NCBI GenBank assembly: GCA_964236105.1
Contig: CAXSBC010000001.1
Location: 186,001 to 250,000 of the forward strand
Direction: 5' to 3'
Origin: Lichenicola sp964236105
GTDB taxonomy: Bacteria > Pseudomonadota > Alphaproteobacteria > Acetobacterales > Acetobacteraceae
DNA: 64,000 bases
Both the position numbers and the translations under genes were made by a program. Of the stretch, positions 34,601 to 44,979 are shown piece after piece. Position 1 is the first letter of the stretch, and every line of letters starts with the position of its first letter. Below the pieces are notes generated by a model. That model was not told where the DNA came from. It did not search any database and saw nothing but the letters and a program-made list of their open reading frames with translations.

Positions 34601-35761
34601 GACGAGCGGGGCCGCCGCCAGCAGTGCTGGCTTCGGGCCGGGAATGCGCAGACCCTCCGCGACCGCATGCAGGTGCGCCGGGCCGGACGCGGCGGCGCCG
34701 TCGAAGCGGGCGGTCAGGCGGCCGATCCCTGCCCCGGCGGCGGCCAGCTCGTCGAGCACCAGGCTGCCCTGGCCGAAGGGTGCCGCCGGCGTGCCCTGCA
34801 GATGCGCGTCCAGGGCGATGCGGTTCCAGGCCACGCCCGGCAGCGGCTGCATCGCCGGCGCCTGGAGCCTCACCTGCAGGTCGAAGCGCGGATGCAGCAG
34901 GTCGATCGTGCCGGTCGAGCCCAGCGTCAGCACGCCGGTCGCGGGCGCGCCGGCGGTGGCGGCGAGACGCAGCGCCGAGCGGTCGCGCGGGCCGTCGAGG
35001 TCGACCGCCAGATGCAGCGGATCGAGGATCGGCATGCGCGCCAGCACGGCGACCAGGCCGCCGGCGGGATCGTCAGCCCTGAGATGCAGGGCGAGACGGC
35101 CGGGCGTCACGGCCGTGGCGAGATCGACACGGCCCGGATGATCGAGACGGACGAGCGCCAGCGCGATGTCGGTGTCCGGCAGGGTGGCGACCGCACCGCC
35201 ATCCAGGATCGGCGCCAGGTCGGCGAGACGGGCATGGCCGTCGAGCCCGGCGACGAGCGGCCGGCCCGCGACGGCCGCGCCGAGCTCGATCCGGCCCACA
35301 TGCAGCCGGTCGATCAGCACGCCGAGATGCAGGCCGCTCCTGGCGCCGGGCGGCTTCGGAGGCGCCGGCCTGGCATTCGGGTCCGCCACCGGCAGGCGCG
35401 CCACCTCGATGCGCCCGGCATCGGCCAGTTCCACATGCGCGTTCAGGGTGAGCAGGCGCAGCGGCGACCAGTCCAGCCGCAGATCGTCGACGGCCAGCCA
35501 CGGGCCCCGGCTGTCGTTGACCACGAGACGCTGCACGGTGAGCGCGTCGGGAAAGCGGCCGCCCAGGCCCTGCAGCCCGATCAGGCCGCCGCTGAGCGAC
35601 GCCGCCTGCCGCTCGATCAGGCGGCGGCCCGCCTCGGTGTTGGCGCCGACCAGCACCACGGCCAGCGCCAGCGCTGCCAGCAGGACGGGCAAGCCGACCA
35701 GCAGGCCGAGCGCCCAGGCGGCGATGCGGACCGGGCGCGGACGGGAGCGGAAACCCGACAT
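31607..35761 (-). CDS. tamB: Translocation and assembly module subunit TamB
   Basis: A 1384-residue inner-membrane-anchored periplasmic protein that spans toward TamA and is implicated in outer-membrane protein assembly and phospholipid transport. One N-terminal helix (LGLLVGLPVLLAALALAVVL) is followed by very long beta-helical/AsmA-like repeats rich in Ala, Gly, Leu and Asp, then a C-terminal TamB domain (DUF490) with LGGRLHVGGTSGAPAVGG and the terminal strand region. The ATG at 35761 shares one base with the tamA stop (TGATG), so the pair is translationally coupled. Length is typical. The extensive antisense open frames across this gene are GC-content shadows. Confidence 0.95.
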   Translation of the reverse strand: MSGFRSRPRPVRIAAWALGLLVGLPVLLAALALAVVLVGANTEAGRRLIERQAASLSGGLIGLQGLGGRFPDALTVQRLVVNDSRGPWLAVDDLRLDWSPLRLLTLNAHVELADAGRIEVARLPVADPNARPAPPKPPGARSGLHLGVLIDRLHVGRIELGAAVAGRPLVAGLDGHARLADLAPILDGGAVATLPDTDIALALVRLDHPGRVDLATAVTPGRLALHLRADDPAGGLVAVLARMPILDPLHLAVDLDGPRDRSALRLAATAGAPATGVLTLGSTGTIDLLHPRFDLQVRLQAPAMQPLPGVAWNRIALDAHLQGTPAAPFGQGSLVLDELAAAGAGIGRLTARFDGAAASGPAHLHAVAEGLRIPGPKPALLAAAPLVLDATLDPHAAGRPLDLVLSHPLAGITGRIVTAAPLHGQLAVTLPDLAPLAAAGGTDLRGHADLAVAVSLDGPKADVTVTGPVAITGGQPQAAGLVGPGGQLSLAASRDGADLTLRQLRLDGQALHLEASGTKRGPALDARFSLALPALQQALPSLRGAMTLSGTASGPLADLAAHVVADGTPGTATMAAGPLHLLLDAQHLPAAPQGTLSLAGTLDHAPLSLRAQAAKLAGGALHLTLDALSWKSASGHADMTLAAGAKLPLGTLDLRMARLADLRPVIGQPIDGSVLAGIRTTQAGGAPPRVSLDIRADGGLRNARVGRLLLAGTVDDPIAAPAVNLRLDASAIQAGAIAGTAHVVAHGPQTALDVAAQGAFQNVAGAPARLDAALRLDMPHKQVAISRLEAVAKGETVRLLAPARIGFGPQVEVDRLRLSAAPPGAAPATIDIAGRIMPRLDLTASLANVTPALARPFAPTLDAVGVIAAQARLTGTTARPEGSVRLTGDGLRLRTGPAASLPPARLVASLALAGLSARVDARLDAGPDVALAVTGTAPTSAAGPLALHADGAVDLALANVILGAQGRQANGRLTLAMGVSGTAAAPRLDGTVQLAGGQFQDFAQGLRLTDIDALIRAAGQSLTIESFTARAGGGTIGATGTVGALLPGLPVDLHLTARNARPLSSDLLTAVLDADIRAHGQATARLDVGGTVTVDSAAINIPNALPPSVARLHVIRPGDRPQAAGTGAASALVALDVTVNAPGQIFVRGHGLDAELGGRLHVGGTSGAPAVGGAFDMRHGTFDLAGISLTFTKGRVGFDGTGVAHKIDPTLDFTAESVVGSTVAMLNVGGYADAPKITLTSTPPLPQDQVLALILFGQDTKSLSALQIAQVATALASLTGSGGGFDPLGSVRKTLGLDRLSIGSGSGSNTSAASIEAGKYVARGVYVGARQATSGGGSQAQVQIDLTRRLKLQTTVGTGGATTGVITPENDPGSSVALKYQFQY

Positions 35762-37770
35762 CAGAACGCCTCCCCGAGGCCGACATAGAGCTCGAAGCTG
35801 TCGCCGCCGGGCGGCTTGTTCAGCGGCACCGCGACGTCGAGCCGGATCGGGCCGATCGGCGTGTAGTAGCGGGCGCCGACGCCAGCACCCACCCGCAGCT
35901 TGCCCGCGAACGGCGCGCTGCCGCTTGCCACCTGGCCGGCATCGGCGAAGGCGGCGAAGCCGTAGCTTTTGCCGAAACGCTGCCGGAACTCGACGGTGCC
36001 GGCATCGAGCGAGGTGCCGCCGATCGGGTCGCCGTTGGAGAAGAGCGGGCCGATGCCCTGATACTTGAAGCCGCGCACGGTGCCGCTGCCGCCGGCATAG
36101 AGCCGCTGGTCGGGCGGCAGCTCGTAGGTGGTCGCACCCTGCACGGTGCCGACGACGCCGCGCACCGCGACGACGCTGCGGCCGGGCCGGGTCAGGCCGA
36201 TGCGGGCGAGGTCGAGATAGGTCGCCGCCGTGCCCTGCAGGATGGCGAAGAAGCTGTCGCCGCCCTTGTTGGTGCCGCCGTCGTTCCCCGAGCCGCTGCC
36301 CAGGCTGTAGGAGGGGGTGGCGTCGAGCGAGACGCGCAGGCCGTGCGTCGGGTCGTCGAGCGGGTTGACGAGGCCGGTGCTGTCGTAGTTGGCGGCGAGC
36401 GGGACGAAGGCGAGCGTGTAGGAGCGCGCCACGCCCTGCTGCAGGATGCGCTCCTGTTCCGCGCCGAGGCCGCCCGACACCGTCCAGCTCTGCGAGATCT
36501 TGCGGTTGACCACCGCGCGCGCCAGCAGGGCGGTCTGGTCGTACGCCTGCAGGTTCTGCTTCAGCCCCTCGACGCGCAGGTCCAGCGACTGGTCGCGGCG
36601 ATGGAAGTCGGGCTTCAGCAGGTCGGCATAGATGTCGTAGCCGAGCCCGTTCTGCGAGGTGCCGCCGAGGCCGGTGAGCAGGGCCGCCAGCTCGAGCCTC
36701 TCGGCGTTGCCGAACAGGTCGTGATGCGTCCAGGTGACGCCGGCGCTGCCGCCGAGATCGGTCGAGTAGCCGGCCTGCAGCGCCACCGTGTGCCGCAGCG
36801 CCTCGGTGAAGTCGAAGGTGAGCGGCAGGCTGCCGTCCGGCGACACCGCCTGTGCCGCGGTCACGCCGACATCGGAGAACACGCCCGTGGAGGCGAGGTC
36901 CTGGCGCGCCGCCTCGATCTTGCTGGGCTGGTAGAGCTCGCCCGGATGCACCAGCAGCCGGCGCCGCACATAGGCCGCGTTGACCCGCTTCAGCCCGGCC
37001 AGACGGATCGCGCCGATATCGACCCGCGGTCCGAGCGCGGCGGCATAGACGATGTCCAGCGTGCGGCCGGCCGGGCGCAGATAGGCCACCGGCGCCTGCA
37101 CGTCGGCAAAGGCGTGGCCGTCCTCCTGCAGCGCGGTCAGCAGCCGGGCCCGCGCCGCCAGCACGTCGCTGGCCACCGCCGGCGCGCCGGATCGCAGGCC
37201 GAACGCCGCCTGCTCCGCCCCGGTCAGGGTCTCGCCCGGCGGCAGGGTCAGGCTGACCGCGCCGAGACGGAACATCGGGCCGGTCTGCACCGTGATGCGG
37301 ATGGCGGCCCGGCTGCCCTTCGGCAGGGCGGCGAGCAGGTCGGGCAGCGACGGATCGGCGGCGGGACGGGCCGCCACGCTGATGGCGATCTGGCCTGCGT
37401 AGTAGCCGAAGCTTTCCAGCGCCGTGCGCAGCCGGGGCTCGTCGGCGCGGGCGCGGCCGGCCAGCGCGAACGGGCTGACCGCCTGCGTCTTCTGCAAGGC
37501 CACCAGGCCGGACGAGCCCCGGAGTGCCGCGTCCAGCGCCGCGTTGCCGGTCGGTGCCAGCGTCACGGTATAGGGCTGCGGATCGGCGGCGCGTGCCGGT
37601 GCGCAGGGCTGGGCCGCGAGCAGGACCGCGCAGACGGCGCCGGCAGATGAACGGCGCCGACATGGCCGGGCGGTCGCGGCGCGGTCGCGGCGGCGAACGG
37701 CGCGCGCGGCAGGTGCGGTCAGGGCGGCTTCCTCGGTGATCGGGCGGCTGTCGGGTCGTTCCTCCCGCAC
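35761..37770 (-). CDS. tamA: Translocation and assembly module subunit TamA (Omp85 family)
   Basis: A 669-residue outer-membrane protein: Arg-rich N-terminal signal region ending near ARA at about 60, three POTRA-like domains (about 65-310, e.g. GPRVDIGAIRLAGLKRVN and YQPSKIEAARQDL), then a 16-strand barrel with LYAGGSGTVRGFKYQGIGP, the conserved L6-type VRGF motif, and ending YVGLGEAF with a C-terminal aromatic. It partners TamB, encoded immediately downstream with a one-base stop/start overlap. The start at ATG 37770 is the first in a long basic N terminus; a later start is possible because the signal peptide proper begins around residue 40. plsC is divergent 60 bp away. Confidence 0.94.
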   Translation of the reverse strand: MREERPDSRPITEEAALTAPAARAVRRRDRAATARPCRRRSSAGAVCAVLLAAQPCAPARAADPQPYTVTLAPTGNAALDAALRGSSGLVALQKTQAVSPFALAGRARADEPRLRTALESFGYYAGQIAISVAARPAADPSLPDLLAALPKGSRAAIRITVQTGPMFRLGAVSLTLPPGETLTGAEQAAFGLRSGAPAVASDVLAARARLLTALQEDGHAFADVQAPVAYLRPAGRTLDIVYAAALGPRVDIGAIRLAGLKRVNAAYVRRRLLVHPGELYQPSKIEAARQDLASTGVFSDVGVTAAQAVSPDGSLPLTFDFTEALRHTVALQAGYSTDLGGSAGVTWTHHDLFGNAERLELAALLTGLGGTSQNGLGYDIYADLLKPDFHRRDQSLDLRVEGLKQNLQAYDQTALLARAVVNRKISQSWTVSGGLGAEQERILQQGVARSYTLAFVPLAANYDSTGLVNPLDDPTHGLRVSLDATPSYSLGSGSGNDGGTNKGGDSFFAILQGTAATYLDLARIGLTRPGRSVVAVRGVVGTVQGATTYELPPDQRLYAGGSGTVRGFKYQGIGPLFSNGDPIGGTSLDAGTVEFRQRFGKSYGFAAFADAGQVASGSAPFAGKLRVGAGVGARYYTPIGPIRLDVAVPLNKPPGGDSFELYVGLGEAF

Positions 37771-37830
37771 GGAGGTCCTGTAGCATCCCGTTGCATTGTC
37801 GTCCCGCCCCTAATCACGCTATGTCGGGCC

Positions 37831-38913
37831 ATGCAGGCAGCCCCTCGCAGCCTCGGCCAGGATGGAACCGTTCCGTCGCAGACCCGGCCGGGTCTCTCTC
37901 CCTTCCGTTCGTCCCGTCCGCCCCGGCTGTTGCCGAAGACCGCGCTGTCGCAGCTGGACCCGGCCGACATGGCCGCGGACGATGCGGCCCTGGAGGCCGC
38001 GCTGCCGGCAGGCAGCCGGTCGGTCAGGCTGGCGCGCGGCGTCCGCGTGGCGCGCCGCTTCGTGCTGATCGTCGGCTGGACCGCGATCGCCTGCGGCGTG
38101 CAGTCGACGATGCTGGCGCTGCCGGGCGACGGCAAGAAGCGCTTCGCCCGCACCTACTGGTCGGTGGTGTGCCGGCTGCTGGGCATGCGGATCCGCATCG
38201 TCGGCGGTCCGGTGCCGGCCAGGCCGCCGCGGGACGCGTCGCGCCGGCCGGTGATCTATGTCTCCAACCATTCCTCCTGGATCGACGTGCCGGTGCTGGG
38301 CGGCCGGCTGTTCGCCTGCTTCGTCGCCAAGGAGGATGTCGGCCGCTGGCCGGTGGTGGGCACCGTGGCCCGTCTCGGCCGCACCATCTTCGTCAGCCGG
38401 CAGCGCAAGGCCACCGGGCGCGAGCGGGACGACATGCGGCTGCGGCTGGCGGCGGGCGACGACCTGATCCTGTTCCCCGAGGGCACCAGCTCGGACGGCT
38501 CGCGGGTGCTGCCGTTCCATTCGAGCTTCTTTGCCGCCGCCAAGCCGAACGGCAGCGACGAGGCGGCGACGCCGATGCCGGTGCCGCTCATCCAGCCGAT
38601 CTCGATCGTCTATGACCGGCTCTGCGGCCTGCCCGTCGGCCGCGCGACCCGGCCGGTGTTCGCCTGGTACGGCGACATGGACCTGGCCTCGCACTTCGCC
38701 AAGCTGGCGCGCTGGCGCGGCATGCGGGTCACCGTGCTGCTGCATCCGACCCTCGATCCGGCAAGCTTCGGCTCGCGCAAGGAGCTGTCGGCGGCGGCCT
38801 GGACCGCCATCGCCGAGGGCGCCGCCTGCCTGCGCCAGAACCGCGCCGACGACGGCAGGGCGACGACCGCGCCTGGTCCGGCGGCACCTGCCGGACGCCA
38901 CCTTTCCGCTTGA
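37831..38913 (+). CDS. plsC: 1-acyl-sn-glycerol-3-phosphate acyltransferase
   Basis: Transfers an acyl chain to lysophosphatidic acid to form phosphatidic acid, the second acylation in phospholipid synthesis, at the inner membrane. The 360-residue protein has block I NHSSWIDVPVL (the HX4D catalytic pair), block II-like GRTIFVSRQRKATG, block III FPEGTSSDGSRVLPF and block IV LIQPISIVYD. A hydrophobic segment (FVLIVGWTAIACG) lies ahead. ATG 37831 gives a 45-residue Arg/Ser/Pro-rich N terminus that is not family-like; ATG 37969 would give a more usual product. It is divergent from tamA. Confidence 0.92.
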   Translation: MQAAPRSLGQDGTVPSQTRPGLSPFRSSRPPRLLPKTALSQLDPADMAADDAALEAALPAGSRSVRLARGVRVARRFVLIVGWTAIACGVQSTMLALPGDGKKRFARTYWSVVCRLLGMRIRIVGGPVPARPPRDASRRPVIYVSNHSSWIDVPVLGGRLFACFVAKEDVGRWPVVGTVARLGRTIFVSRQRKATGRERDDMRLRLAAGDDLILFPEGTSSDGSRVLPFHSSFFAAAKPNGSDEAATPMPVPLIQPISIVYDRLCGLPVGRATRPVFAWYGDMDLASHFAKLARWRGMRVTVLLHPTLDPASFGSRKELSAAAWTAIAEGAACLRQNRADDGRATTAPGPAAPAGRHLSA

Positions 38914-39130
38914 CACCAGGCGGCCCTCCTTTGCCTGATTGCCCGTGCCCGCCGGCGAGTCCGGCGGTCGGACCGGGAGATGCGGACATCGGCACGCGGC
39001 ATGACGGAACCCAGGCCTGATGCGCGGTGCGACGTGACGAAGCCGTGCACTTGACCGCAGGCCGGTCCGACCCGATTGCTGCCGCGCTGCCACGCGGATC
39101 TCCCCGCGGGCCGCCGGGATCCCTGACGCC

Positions 39131-40536
39131 GTGACCAGTTCCGAGCCCGCCCCCGACAAGCGCCTGCACGTCATCACCTGGGGCTGCCAGATGAACGTGT
39201 ACGACAGCGCCCGCATGACCGACGTGCTGAAGCCGCTCGGCTACCGGCCGGCCGAGACGCCGGAAGCCGCCGACATGGTGATCCTCAACACCTGCCATAT
39301 CCGCGACCGCGCGGCGGAGAAGGTGTTCTCCGAGCTCGGCCGACTGCGGGTGATCAAGGAGGCGCGCGCCGCCGCCGGGCGGCCGACCGTGCTCGCGGTC
39401 GCCGGCTGCGTGGCGCAGGCGGAGGGCGCCGAGATCCTGGCGCGCGCGCCCTATGTCGACATCGTGCTGGGCCCGCAGACCTATCACCGGCTGCCGGAGA
39501 TGGTGGCGCGCGCGGCGCGCGCCGGCGGCAGCGTGATCGAGACCGACTTCCCGGTGGAGCAGAAGTTCGACTTCCTGCCCGATGCGACCGGGCCGCAGCT
39601 GCCGGGCGGGATCACCGCGTTCCTGACGGTGCAGGAAGGCTGCGACAAGTTCTGCTCGTTCTGCGTGGTGCCCTACACGCGCGGCGCCGAGGCCAGCCGG
39701 CCGGCCGCCTCGGTGCTGGCCGAGGCGCGCCGCATGGTGGCGGGCGGCGTGCGCGAGATCAGCCTGCTCGGGCAGAACGTCAACGCCTATCACGGCGACG
39801 GGCCGGACGGGCGCCCCTGGGGGCTGGCGCGGCTGATGGGGGCGCTGGCGGAGATCCCCGACCTGCTGCGCATCCGCTACACGACCTCGCACCCGCGCGA
39901 CATGGGCGACGCGCTGATCGCGGCGCATCGCGACCTGCCGCAGCTGATGCCGTTCCTGCACCTGCCGGTGCAGTCGGGATCGGACCGGATGCTGGACGCG
40001 ATGAATCGCGGCCATACCGCGGACGCGTATCGCCGCCTGGTCGAACGCCTGCGTGCGGCGCGTCCGGATCTCGCCTTCTCGTCGGACTTCATCGTCGGCC
40101 ACCCGGGCGAGACCGACGCCGACTTCGAGGCGACGCTGGCGCTGATCCGCGATGTCGGCTTCGCGCAGGCCTTCTCGTTCAGGTACTCCTCCCGGCCCGG
40201 GACGCCGGCCGCCGGCGCGCCGGGCCGCGTGGCGGACGACGTCGCCGATGCCCGGCTGCAGACCCTGCAGGCGCTGATCCGCACCCAGCAGGACCGGTTC
40301 AACGAGGGCAGCGTCGGCCTGTCCATGCCGGTGCTGTTCACCGGCCGCGGCCGCAAGCCGGGCCAGCTGTCCGGCCGCAGCCCCTACCTGCAGGCGGTGC
40401 ATGCCAGCGGGCCGGAAACCCTGATCGGCACCGTCGCGATGGTGACGATCGAGGAGATGCTCACCAACTCCCTGACTGCGACCCTGCTGCCGCCGCGTGA
40501 CCCCGACGAGAACCTTCTGCTGGAGAGAGCCTGCGC

Positions 40537-40540
<4 letters not shown>
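39131..40540 (+). CDS. miaB: tRNA-2-methylthio-N6-dimethylallyladenosine synthase
   Basis: Radical-SAM methylthiotransferase that adds a methylthio group to i6A37 of tRNAs reading UNN codons. The 469-residue protein has an N-terminal UPF0004 domain with cysteines in WGCQMNVYDS, NTCHIRDRAAEK and VAGCVAQAEG (second iron-sulfur cluster), the radical-SAM motif CDKFCSFCVVPYTRG, and a C-terminal TRAM domain around VLFTGRGRKPGQLSGRSPYL. The GTG at 39131 is the start; the product begins shortly before the conserved LHVITWGCQ. Its stop overlaps the start of the phoH gene (TTGA), beginning the conserved miaB-phoH-ybeY-CBS run. Confidence 0.97.
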
Positions 40541-41782
<1,242 letters not shown>

Positions 41783-41799
<17 letters not shown>

Positions 41800-42373
41800 C
41801 ATCGGCCGGTCGCCGGAGCGGCAGCCGGCGGCCAGGCCCGAGCGGTCGGCCAAGCAGAGGAAGCGGGCCCGGCGGCTGAGGAAGCGGGCGGCGCGTCGCC
41901 TGCGCCCTGCCGAGCCACGGCCTGGCGACGCGCCGGACGGCCTCGCGGTGCTGGTGGTCGACTCGCGGTGGCGCCGGCTGGTGCCGCAGGTCGAGCGTCT
42001 GGTACGGCGGGCGGCGATCGCCGCCGGCGGCGCCGGCGCGGTGGTGCTCGACCGCGATCTCGCGGTGCGCCGGCTGAATGCCCGCCATCGCCGTAGGAAC
42101 AAGCCCACCAACGTGCTGACCTTCGAGAGCCCGGCCGGCATCCCGGGCGGCGACATCGTGCTGGCGCTGGAAACGGTACGTCGGGAGGCGCTGGCGGCAG
42201 GCCGCCGGCCGCATCACCATCTGGCGCATCTGGTGGTGCATGGCGCGCTGCATCTGCGCGGCCACGACCATGATGGCGCTGGCGGGGCGCGGCGCATGGA
42301 GATGCAGGAGGCGCGCATCCTGCATCGGCTGCGCGTGCCCAATCCGTGGAAGCCGCGTATGGTGATCCGGTGA
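41783..42373 (+). CDS. ybeY: Endoribonuclease YbeY
   Basis: Single-strand-specific metallo-endoribonuclease needed for 16S rRNA 3'-end maturation and ribosome quality control. The 196-residue protein has the family metal motif HGALHLRGHDH, in which three histidines bind zinc, and NKPTNVLTFESP upstream. The first 50 residues are an unusual Arg/Lys-rich extension (KQRKRARRLRKRAARRL) that may bind RNA or be absent if a later start is used. ATG 41783 overlaps the phoH end by 17 bases, and the stop TGA (42371-42373) overlaps the GTG of the CBS-domain gene by two bases, in a GTGA. Confidence 0.94.
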
Positions 42374-43308
42374 GTGGCGCCGAGCCGCCGCCGGAGGCCG
42401 GCGGGCGGGCGCGGCTGCGCGGCGGGTTGCTGGGATGGTGGGGCAGGCGCCGCGGCGACCAGGACCTGCGCTCGCGGGTCGCCGCCCTGGTGCAGGAGGC
42501 GGCGGAAGCGCCGCAGACCGAGGGCCAGCCGCCCGAGCTCGACCGCCAGGAGCGCGTGCTGATCGCCAACGTGCTGCGGCTGCGCGGCACCAGCGTGGAC
42601 GACGTGATGGTGCCGCGCGCCGACATCGTCGCGATGCCGGTCGGCATCAGCTTCGAGGAGGCGCTCGTGACCATGAAGCGGGAGAACCATTCCCGCCTGC
42701 CGGTCTATGGCGAGCAGCTCGACGACATCGTCGGCATGGTGCACGTCAAGGACCTGGTCGCCTATGGCGGTCCCAGCGAGAGCTTCCGGCTGCAGTCGAT
42801 CCTGCGCCAGCCGCTGATGATCGCGCCGCAGATGTCGGTGCTGGACCTGCTGCTGCAGATGCGGCTGCGACGCATCCATCTGGCGCTGGTGATCGACGAG
42901 TATGGCGGCATCGACGGGCTGGTGACGATCGAGGACCTGGTCGAGACCATCGTCGGCGACATCGCCGACGAGCATGACGAGCCCGACGTGCCGATGCTGG
43001 TCGAGCGGCATGACGGCACGCTAGACATCGACGCGCGCATGCCGGTGGAGGATTTCGAGGCCAGGCTCGGGACCCTGCTGACCGACCAGGAGCGCGAGAG
43101 CGACATCGACACGGTGGGCGGGCTGGTGTTCCGGCTGGCGGGCCACGTGCCGACGCGCGGCGAGGTGCTGAGCCACGAGAGCGGCATCCAGTTCCGCGTC
43201 CTGGATGCCGACGCACGCCACATCCGCCGCGTCCGCGTGCGCCCCGCGCCGACGCCGGAGCCGGTCGAGGCGGCCGGCGCGCCGGGAGAGCCGCCGGCCG
43301 CCGGATGA
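42370..43308 (+). CDS. CBS-domain protein of the HlyC/CorC (TlyC) family
   Basis: A 312-residue cytoplasmic protein without the DUF21 membrane part. Two CBS domains (about 65-195, starting VMVPRADIVAMPVG, and IDEYGGIDGLVTIEDLVETI) are followed by the CorC/HlyC domain (about 205-295, with ESDIDTVGGLVFRLAGHVPTR). CorC-type proteins are linked to magnesium/cobalt efflux, and the same small form is regularly encoded next to ybeY. The GTG at 42370 overlaps the ybeY stop; an ATG at 42346 would overlap ybeY more deeply. It closes the miaB-phoH-ybeY operon. In other bacteria lnt often follows; here it does not. Confidence 0.92.
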   Translation: MSGAEPPPEAGGRARLRGGLLGWWGRRRGDQDLRSRVAALVQEAAEAPQTEGQPPELDRQERVLIANVLRLRGTSVDDVMVPRADIVAMPVGISFEEALVTMKRENHSRLPVYGEQLDDIVGMVHVKDLVAYGGPSESFRLQSILRQPLMIAPQMSVLDLLLQMRLRRIHLALVIDEYGGIDGLVTIEDLVETIVGDIADEHDEPDVPMLVERHDGTLDIDARMPVEDFEARLGTLLTDQERESDIDTVGGLVFRLAGHVPTRGEVLSHESGIQFRVLDADARHIRRVRVRPAPTPEPVEAAGAPGEPPAAG

Positions 43309-43352
43309 TGTCGCCGGCCGCGTTCGCGCCGTTCCGGTCGCGCGGCAGCGCC

Positions 43353-43898
43353 TCAGCGGGCGGGCGCGGACGGCGCCTCGTCGCGGATCACCGCGTCGCC
43401 AGGACGGACGCGGCCGCCCTGCAGCACGCGCGCGGTCAGGCCGCCATGGCCGCGGACGGCGTTGTAGCCGCCAGGACCCAGGATCTCCTCCATGCGCGAG
43501 CAGGGATGGCACGGGCCGGTGACTTCCAGCAGCGCCTCGCCGACACGCACGAGCCGGCCGGTCAGCGCCAGCAGGTTGATGCCGGCGACCACCAGGTTGC
43601 GGCGCAGCAGCTCCGGCGCCACAGGTCCGCGTCCGAGCCAGGCGCCGATGGCGTCAAGATGCTCGGCCTGGATCAGCGTGACCTGGCGCAGGCCGCTGCT
43701 GCCGGCATAGCGGTCGCCGACCAGGCCGGATTCGGGATCGAGCATCGCCTCCTCCACCGCCCGCATCGGCGCGCGGCGGGCCGGACGCAGGCCGATCCAT
43801 CGCACGGCGCCCGGCCGCAGCGGCGCGTCGAGCAGCCGGCCGAGCGGCGAGGCCGGATTCAGCACCGGCGCGCGGTGGCCGGCGTCACGCGGTTCCAC
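43353..43898 (-). CDS. MOSC domain protein
   Basis: A 181-residue MOSC-domain protein: GDRYAGSSGLRQVTLIQAEH, LRRNLVVAGINLLAL, LEVTGPCHPCSRM with the conserved cysteine, and GYNAVRGHGGLTARVL. MOSC domains bind molybdenum cofactor or hydroxylated-purine-like adducts; YiiM-type members detoxify N-hydroxylated compounds, while others donate sulfur to molybdoenzymes. This one lacks the N-terminal beta-barrel of MARC/YcbX, so it is of the short YiiM-like type. ATG 43898 overlaps the end of the CDF-transporter gene by 14 bases, so it is probably the second gene of a two-gene operon. It is convergent with the CBS-domain gene. Confidence 0.9.
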   Translation of the reverse strand: MEPRDAGHRAPVLNPASPLGRLLDAPLRPGAVRWIGLRPARRAPMRAVEEAMLDPESGLVGDRYAGSSGLRQVTLIQAEHLDAIGAWLGRGPVAPELLRRNLVVAGINLLALTGRLVRVGEALLEVTGPCHPCSRMEEILGPGGYNAVRGHGGLTARVLQGGRVRPGDAVIRDEAPSAPAR

Positions 43899-44859
43899 CC
43901 CCGATCGCCTGCTGGGCGCGGACGCGCTCCTCCTCCATCAGCCGGTGCGCCTCGCGGTCCTGGGCCTCGACGAACACGCGGGTGACCTCGGGATGCGTCG
44001 TCCGGATGCGGCGCTCGATCCGCGACACCGCCTGCTCGACATCGACGGCGCTGCAGCGGTCGACGAAGTCGAGGCTGAGCGCCAGCAGCACGTCGCGCGG
44101 ACCGAAATGCATGGTCAGCACCTCGTTGATGCGCGCCACCAGCGGTTCCTCGCCGGCGATGCGGCGGATGCCGGCCTGGACCTCGTTCGAGGCGCCCTCC
44201 CCGGTCAGCAGCGACTTGCATTCCCAGGCCAGGAACGCGGCCGTCAGCGCCAGGATCAGGCCGATCGCCACCGAGGCGACCCCGTCCAGCGCCGGCCGGT
44301 CGAGCGCCTGGCTCAGCCAGACGCCGAGCAGCGCCACCAGCAGCCCGAGCAGGGCGGCGGTATCCTCGAACAGCACGGTGAAGACCGTCGGGTCCTTGCT
44401 GTGGCGCACGGCCTCGAGCCAGCCGCGCTGCCCCTTGTGGCCGCGGAACTCGCGCAGCGCCACCAGCCAGCTGCTGCCCTCGAACAGGGCGCTGAGGCCG
44501 AGCACCGAGTAGATCACCCAGGCGTTTGCAACGGCATGCGGATGGCGGATGCGGTCGATCCCCTCCAGCACCGACACGCCGGCACCGACCCCGAAGATCA
44601 GCACCGCGACCACGAAGGTCCAGAAATAGAGCTGCAGCCCGTAGCCGAACGGATGCAGCGCGTCGGCCGGCCGTGCCGCCTCCCGCATGCCGAACAGCAG
44701 CAGGAGCTGGTTGCCGCAATCCACCACCGAATGGATCGCCTCGCTCAGCATCGCGGCACTGCCGGTCCAGAACGCGGCGCCGAACTTGGTCAGCGCGACC
44801 AGCAGATTGCCGCCCAGGGCGGCATAGATCACGAGCCTGGAGGAGGAAGAGTGCGCCAT
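43885..44859 (-). CDS. Cation diffusion facilitator (CDF) family transporter
   Basis: A 324-residue inner-membrane metal exporter. Six hydrophobic segments; the metal-binding helix II carries SEAIHSVVDCGNQ (HxxxD) and the helix V region VLFEDTAALLGLLVAL carries the second acidic site. A C-terminal cytoplasmic domain follows (about 225-324), with LSLDFVDRCSAVDVEQAV. Substrates of the family are divalent metals such as zinc, iron, cobalt or manganese, exchanged for protons; the VVD pattern does not by itself fix the metal. The gene starts at ATG 44859, and the MOSC gene overlaps its end by 14 bases. Confidence 0.92.
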   Translation of the reverse strand: MAHSSSSRLVIYAALGGNLLVALTKFGAAFWTGSAAMLSEAIHSVVDCGNQLLLLFGMREAARPADALHPFGYGLQLYFWTFVVAVLIFGVGAGVSVLEGIDRIRHPHAVANAWVIYSVLGLSALFEGSSWLVALREFRGHKGQRGWLEAVRHSKDPTVFTVLFEDTAALLGLLVALLGVWLSQALDRPALDGVASVAIGLILALTAAFLAWECKSLLTGEGASNEVQAGIRRIAGEEPLVARINEVLTMHFGPRDVLLALSLDFVDRCSAVDVEQAVSRIERRIRTTHPEVTRVFVEAQDREAHRLMEEERVRAQQAIGGGTA

Positions 44860-44979
44860 CGATGGAGATGAACACGCGGGCCGGGGCGGCGTTGCCGGCT
44901 GCCATGCTTCGTCATGGAGCCGCCGCCGGGAGCCCTCGCGACCGGGCCTGCTCCGGCCGATTCCGGCTGGCGTGCGGGC

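Noticed and set aside
32147..35788. Two long rightward open frames (about 1200 and 970 codons) opposite tamB
   Set aside because: TamB on the minus strand has a clear N-terminal helix, C-terminal domain and coupling to tamA; the opposite frames are compositional shadows.
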